A stretch of 64,000 nucleotides of DNA, taken from the NCBI RefSeq assembly GCF_001584335.1, contig NZ_LSBB01000020.1, forward strand, positions 124,001 to 188,000, written 5' to 3'. Under the pieces are notes generated by a model. It ran no database searches and was not told the DNA's origin. It saw nothing but the letters and a program-made list of their open reading frames with translations. The DNA is from Bacillus atrophaeus (GTDB taxonomy: Bacteria; Bacillota; Bacilli; Bacillales; Bacillaceae). Every line of letters begins with the position of its first letter. Position 1 is the stretch's first letter. The translations under genes were made by a program, and so were the position numbers. Below, one piece after another: positions 1 to 9,291 of this stretch.

Positions 1-887
1 CTGATGAGACGGCGTACAATTACCTGAAGCAGGCGCTGACACAAACGAAAACCGTTGTGGGCACGGCTGACTTGGGTGTCTCACAAGAAAAAATCAGCAG
101 CCTCTATGCCCCTGTCTCTGTCGATAATGTAGCATTGCAAACGGGAGCGAAGTCAGAGGAAGAGCTTGGGCAGGTTATGGGGCTTGTCTATATCCTTCTG
201 TTTATGATTTATTTCGCTGTCATTATGTATGCGAGTATGATTGCGATGGAAGTGGCGACGGAGAAATCATCCCGCGTCATGGAAATTCTGATCTCAAGCA
301 TGCCGCCGATCCAGCAGATGTTTGCAAAGCTGTTTGGCATTGCGCTCGTCGGAGTGACGCAGCTCGCTATCATCCTGTCAATTGGCTTTGCGTCTCTCAA
401 GCTCGGTGAAACCGGCGAGACAACATCATCGGTCAGTCAGTTTATCAATGTAACCGATGTTCCGGTTTCAACGATTATCTACGCAGTTATTTTCTTTTTG
501 CTCGGGTATTTCCTTTATGCGACAATGGCTGCCTTTCTCGGAAGCGTCGTCAGCCGCATAGAGGATGTGCAGCAGACGATCACACCGATGACGCTTTTGG
601 TCGTGGCCGGCTTTATGATTGCAGTGTTTGGAATACGCACTCCTGACGCGGGATTTATTACTGCCACATCGTTTATTCCGTTCTTTACGCCGATGATTAT
701 GTTTTTGCGTGTCGGCATGCTGGATATCCCGTTTTGGCAGGCAGCGCTCGGCATTGGAATTACCCTGCTCACCATCATCATTTTGGCAGTGATCGGGGCA
801 AGAATCTACAAAGGCGGTGTCCTTTTTTACGGCAATTCAAACGCATTCAAAGCAATCAAACAGGCGCTTCGTTTATCGAAAAACTAA
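1..887 (+). CDS. yhaP: YhaP, ABC-2 type exporter permease (5' end cut by window)
   Basis: The reading frame is open from base 3, so this is the C-terminal part of a longer protein of which about 294 codons are visible. It shows a short extracytoplasmic stretch and then five or six hydrophobic segments: around LVYILLFMIYFAVIMYASMI, LFGIALVGVTQLAIILSIGF, IIYAVIFFLLGYFLYATMAA, MTLLVVAGFMIAVFGI and LGIGITLLTIIILAVIGARI. The ATEKSSRVMEILISS stretch between the first two is typical of NatB/ABC-2 permeases. In B. subtilis yhaP follows the ATPase gene yhaQ, and the pair is thought to export a cation or toxic compound; the substrate cannot be read from the sequence. The neighbour yhaO supports the assignment. 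A terminator follows at once. Confidence 0.85.
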   Translation, partial: DETAYNYLKQALTQTKTVVGTADLGVSQEKISSLYAPVSVDNVALQTGAKSEEELGQVMGLVYILLFMIYFAVIMYASMIAMEVATEKSSRVMEILISSMPPIQQMFAKLFGIALVGVTQLAIILSIGFASLKLGETGETTSSVSQFINVTDVPVSTIIYAVIFFLLGYFLYATMAAFLGSVVSRIEDVQQTITPMTLLVVAGFMIAVFGIRTPDAGFITATSFIPFFTPMIMFLRVGMLDIPFWQAALGIGITLLTIIILAVIGARIYKGGVLFYGNSNAFKAIKQALRLSKN

Positions 888-893
888 TGGGAA

Positions 894-923
894 ACAGTCT
901 GGGGACACTCAGGCTGTTTTTTT
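894..923 (+). terminator. Terminator after yhaP
   Basis: A 7-bp stem (CAGTCTG with CAGGCTG, one G-U pair) and an 8-base loop are followed by a run of seven T. It lies seven bases after the yhaP stop. Confidence 0.75.
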
Positions 924-1020
924 GCGGTTTCGGCGTTTTCCATTCTTTTAGCAGAACGTGCATTCGTACGGAAACGATGCTAAAATAGGGGTAATTCACC
1001 TCATCGAAAGGAGCGGAACA

Positions 1021-2247
1021 TTGACTGATTTAACCTTTATACATGCTGCGGATCTGCATCTTGACAGCCCGTTTTACGGCATATCGCATCTGCCAGATCC
1101 GATTTTTAAACGGATAAAAGAAAGCACTTTTCACAGTGTGAGACATGTAATGGATGCCGCTGTCCGGGAACGCGTTGATTTCGTTTTGCTGGCAGGTGAC
1201 TTATTTGACGAAGCTAACCGCAGCCTAAAAGCTCAGCTTTTTTTAAGAAAGCAGTTTACAAGGCTGAGAGAGTGCGGGATTCAGGTATATGTCATCTTCG
1301 GAAATCATGATCATTTGGGCGGGGAATGGACGCCGATTGAATGGCCGGATAATGTGCATATCTTTACCTCTTTTTCCCCTGAAGAAAAATCCTTTTACAA
1401 AGAAGACAAGCTAGCGGCCAGCATCTATGGCTTCAGCTATCCTGCCCGAGCCGTTACGAGCAACCAGGCTTCCCGTTATCGGGTGTCAACGGATGCTCCC
1501 TTTCATATCGGCATGCTTCACGGCACTTTATCAGGGGCGGAGGGGCATGATCCGTATGCTCCTTTTACATATGATGATCTTAAAAAAAGCGGGATGGATT
1601 ATTGGGCGCTTGGCCACATTCATAAACGGCAGGTGCTATCTTCTCGGCATCCGGCCGTTATTTACCCCGGAAATATTCAAGGGCGGCATATGAAAGAAAC
1701 GGGTGATAAGGGCTTTTATCTCGTCAATGTTTCAAGCGGTGACATATCCTATGAATTTAAGCAGGCCCATGATGTATTGTGGGAACAGATCAGTATTGAT
1801 GTGACGGGCATAGAGCATATGACCGCTTTATTTCAAACGGTAGAGGCTGTTTTTTCGGACTTGCGGCTGACGGAGAAACCGGTTTGTGCAAGGCTGGTTT
1901 TGCAGGGAAAAGCGCCCGAATTCCTGAAAACGGCGTCAAACGGCGTGCTGGACGAACTTCTTGAAACGTTTCAGGAGCAGGAAGCAGAGGAGGATCATTT
2001 TATATGGCTGCTTTCTGTGGAAGATGAAACTGAGGACGGAGACGCGGACGCAGCTCTCAGCCCTTTCTTTGGCGGGTTGTTTTCAGAAATAGAACAATCG
2101 GAAGAGATGAACGGAGTGTTTGAAGGCCTTGAGCGGCATCCGGTGTACAGAAGGCACGCCAGCCGGTTCAGTGACGAAGACATAGCGGAAATCAAAGAGC
2201 AGGCGCAAACTTTGTTAAAAAAACAGCTCAGGGTGCTTGAGACATAA
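1021..2247 (+). CDS. yhaO: YhaO, SbcD-like metallophosphoesterase (DNA repair exonuclease family)
   Basis: The 408-residue product carries the calcineurin-like phosphoesterase signatures D11-x-H13, GDLFD (59-63), GNHDH (94-98) and a later GHIHKR, the metal-binding set of the SbcD/Mre11 family. I chose TTG at 1021 because GAAAGGAG sits just upstream and the length equals that of B. subtilis YhaO as I recall it; the longer frame from 958 lacks a good SD. It is followed 13 bases later by yhaN, whose product resembles the SbcC/Rad50 partner, so the two likely form a nuclease/ATPase complex acting on DNA ends. The substrate is inferred from family membership. Confidence 0.9.
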   Translation: MTDLTFIHAADLHLDSPFYGISHLPDPIFKRIKESTFHSVRHVMDAAVRERVDFVLLAGDLFDEANRSLKAQLFLRKQFTRLRECGIQVYVIFGNHDHLGGEWTPIEWPDNVHIFTSFSPEEKSFYKEDKLAASIYGFSYPARAVTSNQASRYRVSTDAPFHIGMLHGTLSGAEGHDPYAPFTYDDLKKSGMDYWALGHIHKRQVLSSRHPAVIYPGNIQGRHMKETGDKGFYLVNVSSGDISYEFKQAHDVLWEQISIDVTGIEHMTALFQTVEAVFSDLRLTEKPVCARLVLQGKAPEFLKTASNGVLDELLETFQEQEAEEDHFIWLLSVEDETEDGDADAALSPFFGGLFSEIEQSEEMNGVFEGLERHPVYRRHASRFSDEDIAEIKEQAQTLLKKQLRVLET

Positions 2248-2260
2248 GGCGGTGAAAGCG

Positions 2261-5137
2261 ATGCGAATCCTATCTTTACATATCTATCAATATGGAAAAT
2301 TTTCAAACCAAACGTTTCACTTTTCAACATCCGGGGTTCAATTGATCTACGGTTTGAATGAAGCCGGAAAAACGACCATGATGTCATTTATTGAAAGCAT
2401 GCTGTTTGGGTTTCCGAAAACAAAAAAGTATGAGCCGAAAACAGGCGGCGTCTACGGAGGTATCTTAGAGGCGGAACACCATGAGTACGGCAGGATTAAG
2501 GTTGAACGGACAAAAGGAGCCTCAGGAAGGGTTCGGGTATACACGGCTGCAGGTGAAGTGAAAACTGAGGATTTTTTAAAGAAGCTTCTCAGGAACACGG
2601 ATCGTGCGCTCTATAAATCAATTTATTCTTTTGATGTGTTCGGTTTGCAGGAGATTCATACCTTTAATAGAGATAAAATTGGAGAGTTTCTGCTGTTTTC
2701 GAGCTTGTTCGGCGCCGAAGCAGTTACAAAGCTTGACTCTCGGCTGGCGAAGGAACAAGACCGTCTTTATAAACCGAACGGCAGAAACCCTCGTTTAAAT
2801 CAGGAACTCGAAACGCTTAAGCAGCTTACGGCAAAACTGAAACAGGCAGAATCTCTTGAAGCCGGCTACCACAGTCTTCTCGAGGAAAAAAAAGCGCTCG
2901 CCTCAAGCCTTGCCGCCGCTGAAACGGAGCTGACCGGTTTAACGGAACATATTCGTCATATAGATGCGGCGATCCACATCAAGCCGCTGATAGACCAAAA
3001 AACGGCACTGCAACAAAAAATGGAGGCGTACCCGGCACAATCCGCCCGATTTCCAGCGGACGGATTGTATCAGCTTGAGAAATACGAGTCGCATATCCAT
3101 CCGAAATCAGCCCAGCTTGAGGCGCTCCGGGTAAAAGCGGCGGAATTATCCAGCCAGTCACAACAGCTTATGCCAAATGAAGAAATGTTGAAGAATGAAG
3201 CGCTCATTCAAAATCTGCTTGCAGAGTATCATATGTATCAATCATATGGCGAACAGCTTTCGGCCGTACAAGCGCAGCTTCGCCAGGTCTCTTCCCGCGT
3301 GTCTTCCGGCTTGCAGCAGCTCGGCAAAGCGGATGAAAAAGAGCTGCTTCACATGAATACCGCCTATGATTACGAATGGCAACTGCAGCAGGCAATGCAA
3401 AGCTATGGCCAAGCCAGAGACAGAAAAAAGCAGCTTGATGAGACATTTGAACAGGTGCGGCGAGATCTTGAAGAAGCGGAACGGGCGTATGAAGAGTCCG
3501 CTGCCGCAGTGCTAAACGATCATCAGCGAAAAGAAAAGGAAGCCGAACTCAAAAAACAGAGGTTTTACCAAGGGCAAGAGGAACTGGCATCACAGCTTAT
3601 GCTCTTAGAGAAGCAGCAGGCAAAACAAAAGAAGATCATCCTTGGTGCCGGCGTCCTCTGCACCGCCTTCTTTCTCATCGTAAAGGAATGGCTGCCCGCG
3701 ATTGCTTTTGCCGCTGCTGTTTTAATCTATCTATTCGTGAACTTTAAAAAGGCCCCTGCCATCCGTATAACTGCGCAGAGAAGCCAGCAGAAAACAAATA
3801 TGCCTTCAGGAGAAATGGATGAGCTGAAGGAAGCGCTGTGGCAGGATGATCAAAACAGACAGCAGCTGATTACACTCAAAGCGGTTTTACAGCAAAAAGA
3901 AGCCGGTTACGAAAGAGTCATTCAGCAATTTGAAGAGTGGGAAGCGGAAATGGCCCCCGCTCAAAGCAGGATCGAAAGTTATAAGAAGGACCTCGGTTTC
4001 AGCGAAGACGCGTCTTTTTTGCTGGATGCCTATAGCTTAATGAAAGATTTGAAAAACGAGATCAAGAAAAAACACGAACTGACCATTGAAGCCGGAAGAC
4101 TTCAAAAACACCGGCGGACTTTTGAGGCGCGGCTTAATCAGTTAATGCCGTCAGAGAACGGGGATGAGCATACCGTTGCAGACCTCATTCATTTCCTGAA
4201 AAAAAGTGTCGAACGGGAAGAGAAAATAGAAAAGAAAAAAAGGGAAATTGACACGGAAATTCAGTATGCCGAGGAGCAGATGCGTGATCTTGACCAAGAG
4301 ATTCAGTACTTTCAAGCTCAGATTGACCGGCTATTTCACGCCGCAGGTGCAAATGACAGGGAAGATTTCCGGGCTATCGCCGAAATCGGCAAGAAACGGA
4401 AAGAGACAGAAGAGCAGCTTCAAAACATAAAGGCGCAGCTGCATGGGGCTCATTCCGATGCAACTGAACTGGCAGGATCCGGGACGCTTTCAGAAATGAA
4501 ACGAAAGCTTTCTGAAGCAAAGGAAAGAAGAGACCGGCTCCATGAGGATGTACATCATTCCAGGGAGCAGCTTGCATTGCTTGCGGTCAGACAAGAACAG
4601 CTGGAGGCATCGGGAACAGTATCCGAGCTGAAGCTGCAAACTGAAATGCAAAAAGAACGGGTCAAATTGCTTGCAAAAGAATGGGCCGCCATTCAAATGG
4701 TCAGACAAGTGATCAAAGACAAAATGGAGCGCCATAAAAAAGTCGGATTGCCGCGCTTGTTAGAAACGGCAAAAGCATTTTTTCATCCGCTCACGGGCGG
4801 AAGCTATGAGAATATATATTTTTCCGAGGCAGATGACTCTATTATGGTGATGCGAAGCGACGGAATGACATTTCATGCGGAAGAGCTTTCACAGGCGACA
4901 TGTGAGCAGCTATATGCATCGATACGTTTTGCGCTTGCACTTACCCGTCAGGATGGCGTTATGCTCCCATTTCAGCTTGATGACAGTTTTGTTCACTTCG
5001 ATCAGGAGCGTCTTAAACGAGTGCTTGAGGTGCTTGCCAGGTTCTCTGAGGGCAATAGGCAAATCCTTTATTTCACATGTCATGAGCATGTCAAAGCGTC
5101 GTTTCCAAACGATCAAGTGATCCATTTATTGTCATAA
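2261..5137 (+). CDS. yhaN: YhaN (SbcE), Rad50/SbcC-like ATPase with membrane segments
   Basis: This is a 958-residue AAA-type ATPase of the SMC/Rad50 kind. A Walker A motif GLNEAGKTT lies at 31-39, long charged coiled-coil regions fill the middle, and the C-terminal Walker B/D-loop region reads PFQLDDSFVHFDQ near residue 905. Unusually for this fold, two adjacent hydrophobic segments sit near residues 458-495 in the middle of the coiled coil, suggesting membrane attachment. The start ATG at 2261 has the SD AAGGCGGTGAAAGCG; the frame also runs upstream from a TTG at 2237 inside yhaO, which is less likely. The gene is translationally close to yhaO. The name SbcE and a role in double-strand break repair are from the B. 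subtilis literature as I remember it. Confidence 0.88.
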   Translation: MRILSLHIYQYGKFSNQTFHFSTSGVQLIYGLNEAGKTTMMSFIESMLFGFPKTKKYEPKTGGVYGGILEAEHHEYGRIKVERTKGASGRVRVYTAAGEVKTEDFLKKLLRNTDRALYKSIYSFDVFGLQEIHTFNRDKIGEFLLFSSLFGAEAVTKLDSRLAKEQDRLYKPNGRNPRLNQELETLKQLTAKLKQAESLEAGYHSLLEEKKALASSLAAAETELTGLTEHIRHIDAAIHIKPLIDQKTALQQKMEAYPAQSARFPADGLYQLEKYESHIHPKSAQLEALRVKAAELSSQSQQLMPNEEMLKNEALIQNLLAEYHMYQSYGEQLSAVQAQLRQVSSRVSSGLQQLGKADEKELLHMNTAYDYEWQLQQAMQSYGQARDRKKQLDETFEQVRRDLEEAERAYEESAAAVLNDHQRKEKEAELKKQRFYQGQEELASQLMLLEKQQAKQKKIILGAGVLCTAFFLIVKEWLPAIAFAAAVLIYLFVNFKKAPAIRITAQRSQQKTNMPSGEMDELKEALWQDDQNRQQLITLKAVLQQKEAGYERVIQQFEEWEAEMAPAQSRIESYKKDLGFSEDASFLLDAYSLMKDLKNEIKKKHELTIEAGRLQKHRRTFEARLNQLMPSENGDEHTVADLIHFLKKSVEREEKIEKKKREIDTEIQYAEEQMRDLDQEIQYFQAQIDRLFHAAGANDREDFRAIAEIGKKRKETEEQLQNIKAQLHGAHSDATELAGSGTLSEMKRKLSEAKERRDRLHEDVHHSREQLALLAVRQEQLEASGTVSELKLQTEMQKERVKLLAKEWAAIQMVRQVIKDKMERHKKVGLPRLLETAKAFFHPLTGGSYENIYFSEADDSIMVMRSDGMTFHAEELSQATCEQLYASIRFALALTRQDGVMLPFQLDDSFVHFDQERLKRVLEVLARFSEGNRQILYFTCHEHVKASFPNDQVIHLLS

Positions 5138-5208
5138 ATGAGTTTTTAGCTTAAAAGCTGTGTGTGATATACTGGTAATATGTAAGATATGGAGGGAGCT
5201 TTAATAGA

Positions 5209-6153
5209 ATGGCTAAAGGTATTATGCTTCACGAGGTTGGCGAACAGGTTGACCAATATTTATTGATTAAATCCTCAACAAAGGGGATTGCAAGCAATGG
5301 AAAACCATTCTTGACATTAATGCTTCAAGACCAATCAGGTGATATTGAGGCGAAGCTATGGGATGCGAAGCAAAGCGATGAAACCACCTATGCGCCGCAA
5401 ACGATCGTTAAGGTCGTCGGGGATGTCCATCACTACCGCGGTCGAAATCAGCTGAAGCTGAGAAACATCAGACCGGCGGGCGAGCATGAAAATGTAAACA
5501 TTGATGACTTTTTAGAAACGGCGCCCATCCCGAAAAATGAGATGATGGACACTGTCACCCAATATATATTTGAAATGAAAAACCCGAATATCCAGCGGAT
5601 CACAAGACATCTGGTCAAAAAATACGGTGCAGAGTTTATAGATTATCCTGCAGCTACCAAAAACCATCATGAATTTGTCTCCGGTCTGGCGTATCATGTT
5701 GTGTCCATGCTGAATCTGGCAAAAGCGATAGCGGATTTATATCCGTCGCTTGACCGTGACCTTTTGTATGCCGGCGTGATTTTGCATGATCTCGGAAAAG
5801 TAAAAGAGCTGTCCGGCCCTGTATCAACCACGTATACAGTGGAAGGCAATCTGCTCGGCCACATCTCCATCATGGTGACTGAGCTTTCAAAAGCGGCAGA
5901 GGAGCTTCAAATTGATTCAGAAGAGGTGCTGATCCTTCAGCATTTGATCTTGAGCCATCACGGCAAAGCGGAATGGGGAAGTCCAAAACCGCCGATGGTA
6001 AAAGAAGCGGAAATTCTGCATTACATTGACAACCTTGACGCGAAAATGAACATGATGGACAGAGCACTTGAACGGGTGAAGCCGGGCGAGTATACCGAGC
6101 GGGTATTTGCACTGGAAAACCGTTCATTCTATAAACCGTCGTTCCACGAATAA
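5209..6153 (+). CDS. yhaM: YhaM, 3'-5' exoribonuclease with OB fold and HD domain
   Basis: The 314-residue product has an N-terminal OB-fold nucleic-acid-binding part (about 15-95, containing the stretch [12 protein letters not shown]) and an HD phosphohydrolase domain with HHEFVSG near 154 and the diagnostic HDLGK near 193. Family members degrade RNA and short DNA from the 3' end using metal ions. The ATG at 5209 follows a strong SD (GGAGGGAG). A short intergenic region after yhaN and a strong terminator downstream suggest it can be transcribed on its own. Confidence 0.92.
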   Translation: MAKGIMLHEVGEQVDQYLLIKSSTKGIASNGKPFLTLMLQDQSGDIEAKLWDAKQSDETTYAPQTIVKVVGDVHHYRGRNQLKLRNIRPAGEHENVNIDDFLETAPIPKNEMMDTVTQYIFEMKNPNIQRITRHLVKKYGAEFIDYPAATKNHHEFVSGLAYHVVSMLNLAKAIADLYPSLDRDLLYAGVILHDLGKVKELSGPVSTTYTVEGNLLGHISIMVTELSKAAEELQIDSEEVLILQHLILSHHGKAEWGSPKPPMVKEAEILHYIDNLDAKMNMMDRALERVKPGEYTERVFALENRSFYKPSFHE

Positions 6154-6157
6154 TACG

Positions 6158-6209
6158 AAAGGGCTGGTCCTCCAAACACATGATGTGTTTGAAGGGTCAG
6201 TCCTTTTTT
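6158..6209 (+). terminator. Long-stem terminator after yhaM
   Basis: Two arms of about 22 bases (6158-6180 and 6184-6206) pair almost fully around a three-base loop, and the structure ends in a T run. It starts four bases after the yhaM stop. Confidence 0.85.
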
Positions 6210-6290
6210 ATCAGCTTCTTCACTCATAACTTGTCTGGCTGATGCATAAAGTTAGAAATAAAGAAACTATGCAAAAAGGGGGAAGAGGCC

Positions 6291-6521
6291 GTGCTATTTT
6301 TTCCGTGGTGGGTATACCTTTGCATCATCGGCATCATTTTCAGTGCTTATAAGCTGGTGACAACTGCGAAAGAGGAAGAAAAGCTTGACCAGTCTTTTAT
6401 TGAAAAAGAAGGACAAATCTATATAGAGCGAATGGAACAAGAAAAACAACGCCGTCTGGCTCCGATTCCTTCTGCTGAAACGAAGCAGGGAGAAGAAGAT
6501 CAAAACCATTCGATCGCATAA
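6291..6521 (+). CDS. yhaL: YhaL, small membrane-anchored sporulation protein
   Basis: This is a 76-residue protein with one N-terminal membrane segment (FFPWWVYLCIIGIIFSAYKL, residues 3-22) followed by a charged, Glu/Lys/Gln-rich cytoplasmic tail. The GTG start at 6291 has the SD AAAAAGGGGGAAGAGG. It lies between yhaM and the convergent prsA as in B. subtilis, where YhaL has been linked to sporulation; its biochemical role is not known to me. Confidence 0.85.
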   Translation: MLFFPWWVYLCIIGIIFSAYKLVTTAKEEEKLDQSFIEKEGQIYIERMEQEKQRRLAPIPSAETKQGEEDQNHSIA

Positions 6522-6560
6522 AAAAAGCGCAGCTCTTTAAAAGAGCCTGCGCTTTTTTTA
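6521..6560. terminator. Bidirectional terminator between yhaL and prsA
   Basis: A symmetric hairpin (AAAAAAGCGCAG...CTGCGCTTTTTTT) is flanked by A and T runs, so it can serve both convergent genes. The prsA stop codon lies within the T-rich arm. Confidence 0.88.
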
Positions 6561-7412
6561 TTTGGAAGTGCTTGAAGATGTGTTAAATGTATCTTTTAAA
6601 TCTTTGTCTTTCACATCAATATCAGCTTTTTTGATCACTTTTTCAACAGCAGCCTGAACAGCTGATGTATCGCTGAGTTTTTGTTCTTTCACGTCTTTCT
6701 TAAGATCTTTCTTCATGTCATCATATTTTCCGCGTTCCTCGGTATTTTTGATGATATGGTAGCCGAATTGCGTTTTAACAGGGTCGCTGACTTCGCCTTT
6801 TTTCAGCTTAAATGCCGCTTTGCTGAAAGTCGCATCCAATTGGGTATCATCTTTTGAAATCCAGCCAAGATCTCCGCCATTGTTTGCTGAGCTGTCTGTA
6901 GAGTATTCTTTCGCAAGGTCTTCAAATTTCTCGCCTTTTTTCAGCTTTTTCTCTACTTCTTCAGCTGTATCTTTGTCAGCGACAAGGATGTGGCTTGTAC
7001 GGATTTTTCCTTTCAGACCTTCCCAATATTCTTTTACATCGTCATCAGTTACTTTGATGTTATCTTCAGCGGCTTTTTGTGTGAGCAATTCATATTTTAC
7101 CTGGTCTTTCAGGTAATCCTCGCCATATTGTTCTTTGAGGGCAGAATATTGATCGCCGAGCTGTTTTTTATACTCTTTTAGTTTTTTGTCAATTTCTTTG
7201 TCCGTTACTTTATACTTTTTAGCTAACACTTTTTCTTGGACAAGCTGTGTCAGCACACTGGCTCCGGCTGTTTTTTTCATGTTTGTGTAAAGTTCGCCCT
7301 TCGTTACATCGCCGGCGTCTGTTTTAGCGATGACTTCTTTGTCGCCGCTGCTGCAAGCGCTAAGAGCCAAAATGCTTGTAGCAGTAATAGCTGCAATTGC
7401 CATTTTTTTCAT
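6558..7412 (-). CDS. prsA: PrsA, extracytoplasmic foldase lipoprotein (parvulin PPIase)
   Basis: PrsA is a lipid-anchored peptidyl-prolyl isomerase on the outer face of the membrane that helps exported proteins fold, including exoproteases and alpha-amylase. The 284-residue precursor starts MKKMAIAAI, has a short hydrophobic signal and the lipobox LSAC followed by SSGDKE. The central parvulin domain begins near IRTSHILVADK and contains the conserved GGDLGW and FGYHIIK stretches. The tail is Ser/Thr-rich. I start at 7412 (ATG); a TTG three codons earlier is also open, and the SD AGGAG is a little distant. It is essential in B. subtilis. A likely target, AprE, is encoded in the same window. Confidence 0.95.
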   Translation of the reverse strand: MKKMAIAAITATSILALSACSSGDKEVIAKTDAGDVTKGELYTNMKKTAGASVLTQLVQEKVLAKKYKVTDKEIDKKLKEYKKQLGDQYSALKEQYGEDYLKDQVKYELLTQKAAEDNIKVTDDDVKEYWEGLKGKIRTSHILVADKDTAEEVEKKLKKGEKFEDLAKEYSTDSSANNGGDLGWISKDDTQLDATFSKAAFKLKKGEVSDPVKTQFGYHIIKNTEERGKYDDMKKDLKKDVKEQKLSDTSAVQAAVEKVIKKADIDVKDKDLKDTFNTSSSTSK

Positions 7413-7458
7413 TTTTCTCAAACACTCCTAATCATTCCAAATTAAATTGCCTATGCGT

Positions 7459-7486
7459 ATCATAACATATTGTGGCTTTCTGTAAA
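7459..7486 (-). promoter_or_regulatory. Likely sigma-A promoter of prsA
   Basis: On the minus strand TTTACA and TATGAT are separated by 16 bp, each one base off consensus. Transcription would start near 7452, about 40 bases before the prsA ATG. Confidence 0.6.
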
Positions 7487-7571
7487 AAGATTTTAAATAA
7501 CGGGCATTCGTCTAGTCAAACTTTCCCCAGTTACATACAAATATATTGATCAAGAAAAGGAGGTATGTAGC

Positions 7572-7658
7572 ATGAGCGGAGGATACTCAAATGGTTTCGC
7601 GTTGCTCGTTGTACTGTTCATTTTGCTTATCATCGTAGGTGCAGCGTACATTTACTAA
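7572..7658 (+). CDS. sscA: SscA-type 28-residue spore coat assembly peptide
   Basis: This is a 28-codon frame, one short hydrophobic helix preceded by MSGGYSNGFA and ending AAYIY. The SD AAAAGGAGGTATGTAGC fits well. The pattern (GGF-ALLVVLFILLII-G-A-aromatic) is that of the YjcZ/YhzE family. In B. subtilis the gene downstream of prsA (yhzE, renamed sscA) is needed for spore coat assembly and is made in the mother cell. A second copy of the family follows at 7781. Confidence 0.82.
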   Translation: MSGGYSNGFALLVVLFILLIIVGAAYIY

Positions 7659-7780
7659 GCAGTTTAGGATCGCTTGCAGTTTGAGCGGTCCTTTACTTTC
7701 ACTTCAGCCTAATCGTTTTAACACCTAAGTGCATAAGATGTAATTGGAAAATAAACCTTTTTTGAGGAGGTGCTTTTCAG

Positions 7781-7867
7781 ATGGGCGAAGTTTTCGCAGG
7801 CGGTTTTGCGCTATTGGTTGTATTGTTTATTTTATTGATCATCATCGGTGCTTCTTGGCTGTATTAA
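7781..7867 (+). CDS. Second SscA/YjcZ-family 28-residue peptide
   Basis: This is a paralogue of the preceding gene: MGEVFAGGFA followed by the same LLVVLFILLII core and ending GASWLY. The length is identical (28 residues) and the SD TTGAGGAGGTG is strong. The intergenic stretch contains a weak hairpin (7667-7688) and a GCATAAGATG element that resembles a sigma-K -10, so it may have its own late mother-cell promoter. A role in the spore coat is inferred from the family only. Confidence 0.78.
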   Translation: MGEVFAGGFALLVVLFILLIIIGASWLY

Positions 7868-7877
7868 TCAGAAAACA

Positions 7878-7917
7878 AAAAAGCATAGCTGCCGGACGTC
7901 CGACAGCTATGCTTTTT
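7878..7917. terminator. Bidirectional terminator after the SscA-type genes
   Basis: The perfect-stem hairpin AAAAAGCATAGCTG...CAGCTATGCTTTTT ends just before the minus-strand gene at 7929, so it serves both convergent units. Confidence 0.88.
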
Positions 7918-7928
7918 ACTGTTGTTGT

Positions 7929-8147
7929 TTAAACAGTAAAGGAGATCTCTACAAACGAAGAGATCAGCAAAATTAAAATGGATACATTAATAAATCTGAA
8001 TACCTTATCCTGCCGCTCTTCAGGAATCTCTCTGACAAGGCATAATGTATTTGTGAGCTTGTTTATAAAGTACAAAATAAACAAGGCTGCCACGATAAAA
8101 TAGAATAAAATGATGGGAGATTCCCCCTCTCTCTGAACTGCTCCCAT
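7929..8147 (-). CDS. Small membrane protein, function unknown
   Basis: This is a 72-residue frame with two hydrophobic segments (IILFYFIVAALFILYFI near 12-28 and FINVSILILLISSFVEI near 52-68) joined by a charged loop with REIPEERQDK. It occupies the place of yhaK in the B. subtilis order, but I cannot confirm homology. The start at 8147 lacks a convincing SD; a GAGAGAGGGGG sequence lies inside the first codons, so the real start could be later. The coding character is plausible but not proven. Confidence 0.5.
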   Translation of the reverse strand: MGAVQREGESPIILFYFIVAALFILYFINKLTNTLCLVREIPEERQDKVFRFINVSILILLISSFVEISFTV

Positions 8148-8220
8148 ATTACATTACCAAATATTTATACAAAAAGATAGAAATTAAACTGAAATATCAG
8201 GTAGGGAAAGCGCGGCACAG

Positions 8221-8739
8221 CTACTTTTCCACCAATATATCAAAGCCGTCAGCTTCCTGATCTATGAAGCACGCTTTCGGCGCTTTCAGCAATTTTAATG
8301 CAAACAAGAAATCGGGCAGACAATAACCGAAATGAATGCTTGAAATAATACAGAAATAATGAGCGTGGCTTGGAAATGCCAGCCCTGCGTAAAATAATAC
8401 CGGCGTAATCAGCAAAAACGGGCTCAACAATGAAATGAGCATAGTCATTTTAGGAATCCGTTTCCACTGGCGCAGTCTTAACAAATAAATCTTTTTTTCT
8501 ATTTTTCTTTTTTTGCTGATGATCGGCAGGACATGGATGGCTTTATGTACAAGTAAAGTAACAACGAGCAAAACGCCGAAGACAGGTACATATTCATCGC
8601 TTAAGCTCATTTTCGGCCGCAGCAGTTCGAACGCTAAAAAATTCGATATAAAAAACATAATCATTAAACAGACAGCAATCAATACGATGCGAACGGCCCC
8701 ATAATCTTTCACAAGATTAATGGTTTTCCAGCAATTCAT
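8221..8739 (-). CDS. yhaJ: YhaJ, membrane protein of unknown function
   Basis: The 172-residue protein starts [14 protein letters not shown] at an ATG with SD GGAAGG. Hydrophobic segments are seen at [60 protein letters not shown] and a weaker one further on. It contains a DEY after the first segment and a basic KKRKIEKK loop in the middle. A frame open seven codons upstream has no better SD. Its position between the SscA genes and yhaI matches yhaJ. No function can be assigned. Confidence 0.7.
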   Translation of the reverse strand: MNCWKTINLVKDYGAVRIVLIAVCLMIMFFISNFLAFELLRPKMSLSDEYVPVFGVLLVVTLLVHKAIHVLPIISKKRKIEKKIYLLRLRQWKRIPKMTMLISLLSPFLLITPVLFYAGLAFPSHAHYFCIISSIHFGYCLPDFLFALKLLKAPKACFIDQEADGFDILVEK

Positions 8740-8949
8740 CAGAGTCATCCTTCCGTACAAAGCGTGAATACAATCTCAAAATAATTTACTCCTCCCAAGA
8801 GAAAAAATCAATCCTTTTTCACGAAAAAAAATGGATTTGGCAGGAATTTTTTTGAAAGCGCCAAACAATCTGGGAAATGTACGGTTAGAACTTTCTTCTC
8901 ACTGCATTATCAGCTAAAATAAGATTAAAGATAGAAAGAAGTGAAACGG

Positions 8950-9291
8950 ATGGATTCGATGGATCATCGCATTGAGCGATTGGAATATTACATACAATTA
9001 TTAGTGAAAACAGTAGATATGGACCAATATCCCTTCTATGCGATGCTGATTGAAAAAGGGCTGACCAAGCGGGAAGGGGAAGAGGTTGAACGGATTTGCC
9101 GCGATTTGGCAGAAGAGCTGGCGTCACAAAAAGCGCAAGGTTTTGTGACTTTCGAAAAGCTCCTTGCGCTTTTTGCCGGACAATTAAATGAAAAATTAGA
9201 TGTCCACGAAACGATTTTTGCCTTATATAAGCAGGGGATGTATACCGAGCTGATGGAAGAATTTATTGAAATCATCAGGAACTTTGACTAA
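8950..9291 (+). CDS. yhaI: YhaI, DUF1878-type helical protein
   Basis: This is a 113-residue soluble protein that begins [20 protein letters not shown] and looks all-helical. I start at the ATG at 8950 because this gives the length of B. subtilis YhaI; a GTG nine bases upstream is also possible. The family has a solved structure but no known function. Its stop overlaps the convergent scoC stop by three bases, which leaves no room for a terminator between the two. Confidence 0.82.
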   Translation: MDSMDHRIERLEYYIQLLVKTVDMDQYPFYAMLIEKGLTKREGEEVERICRDLAEELASQKAQGFVTFEKLLALFAGQLNEKLDVHETIFALYKQGMYTELMEEFIEIIRNFD

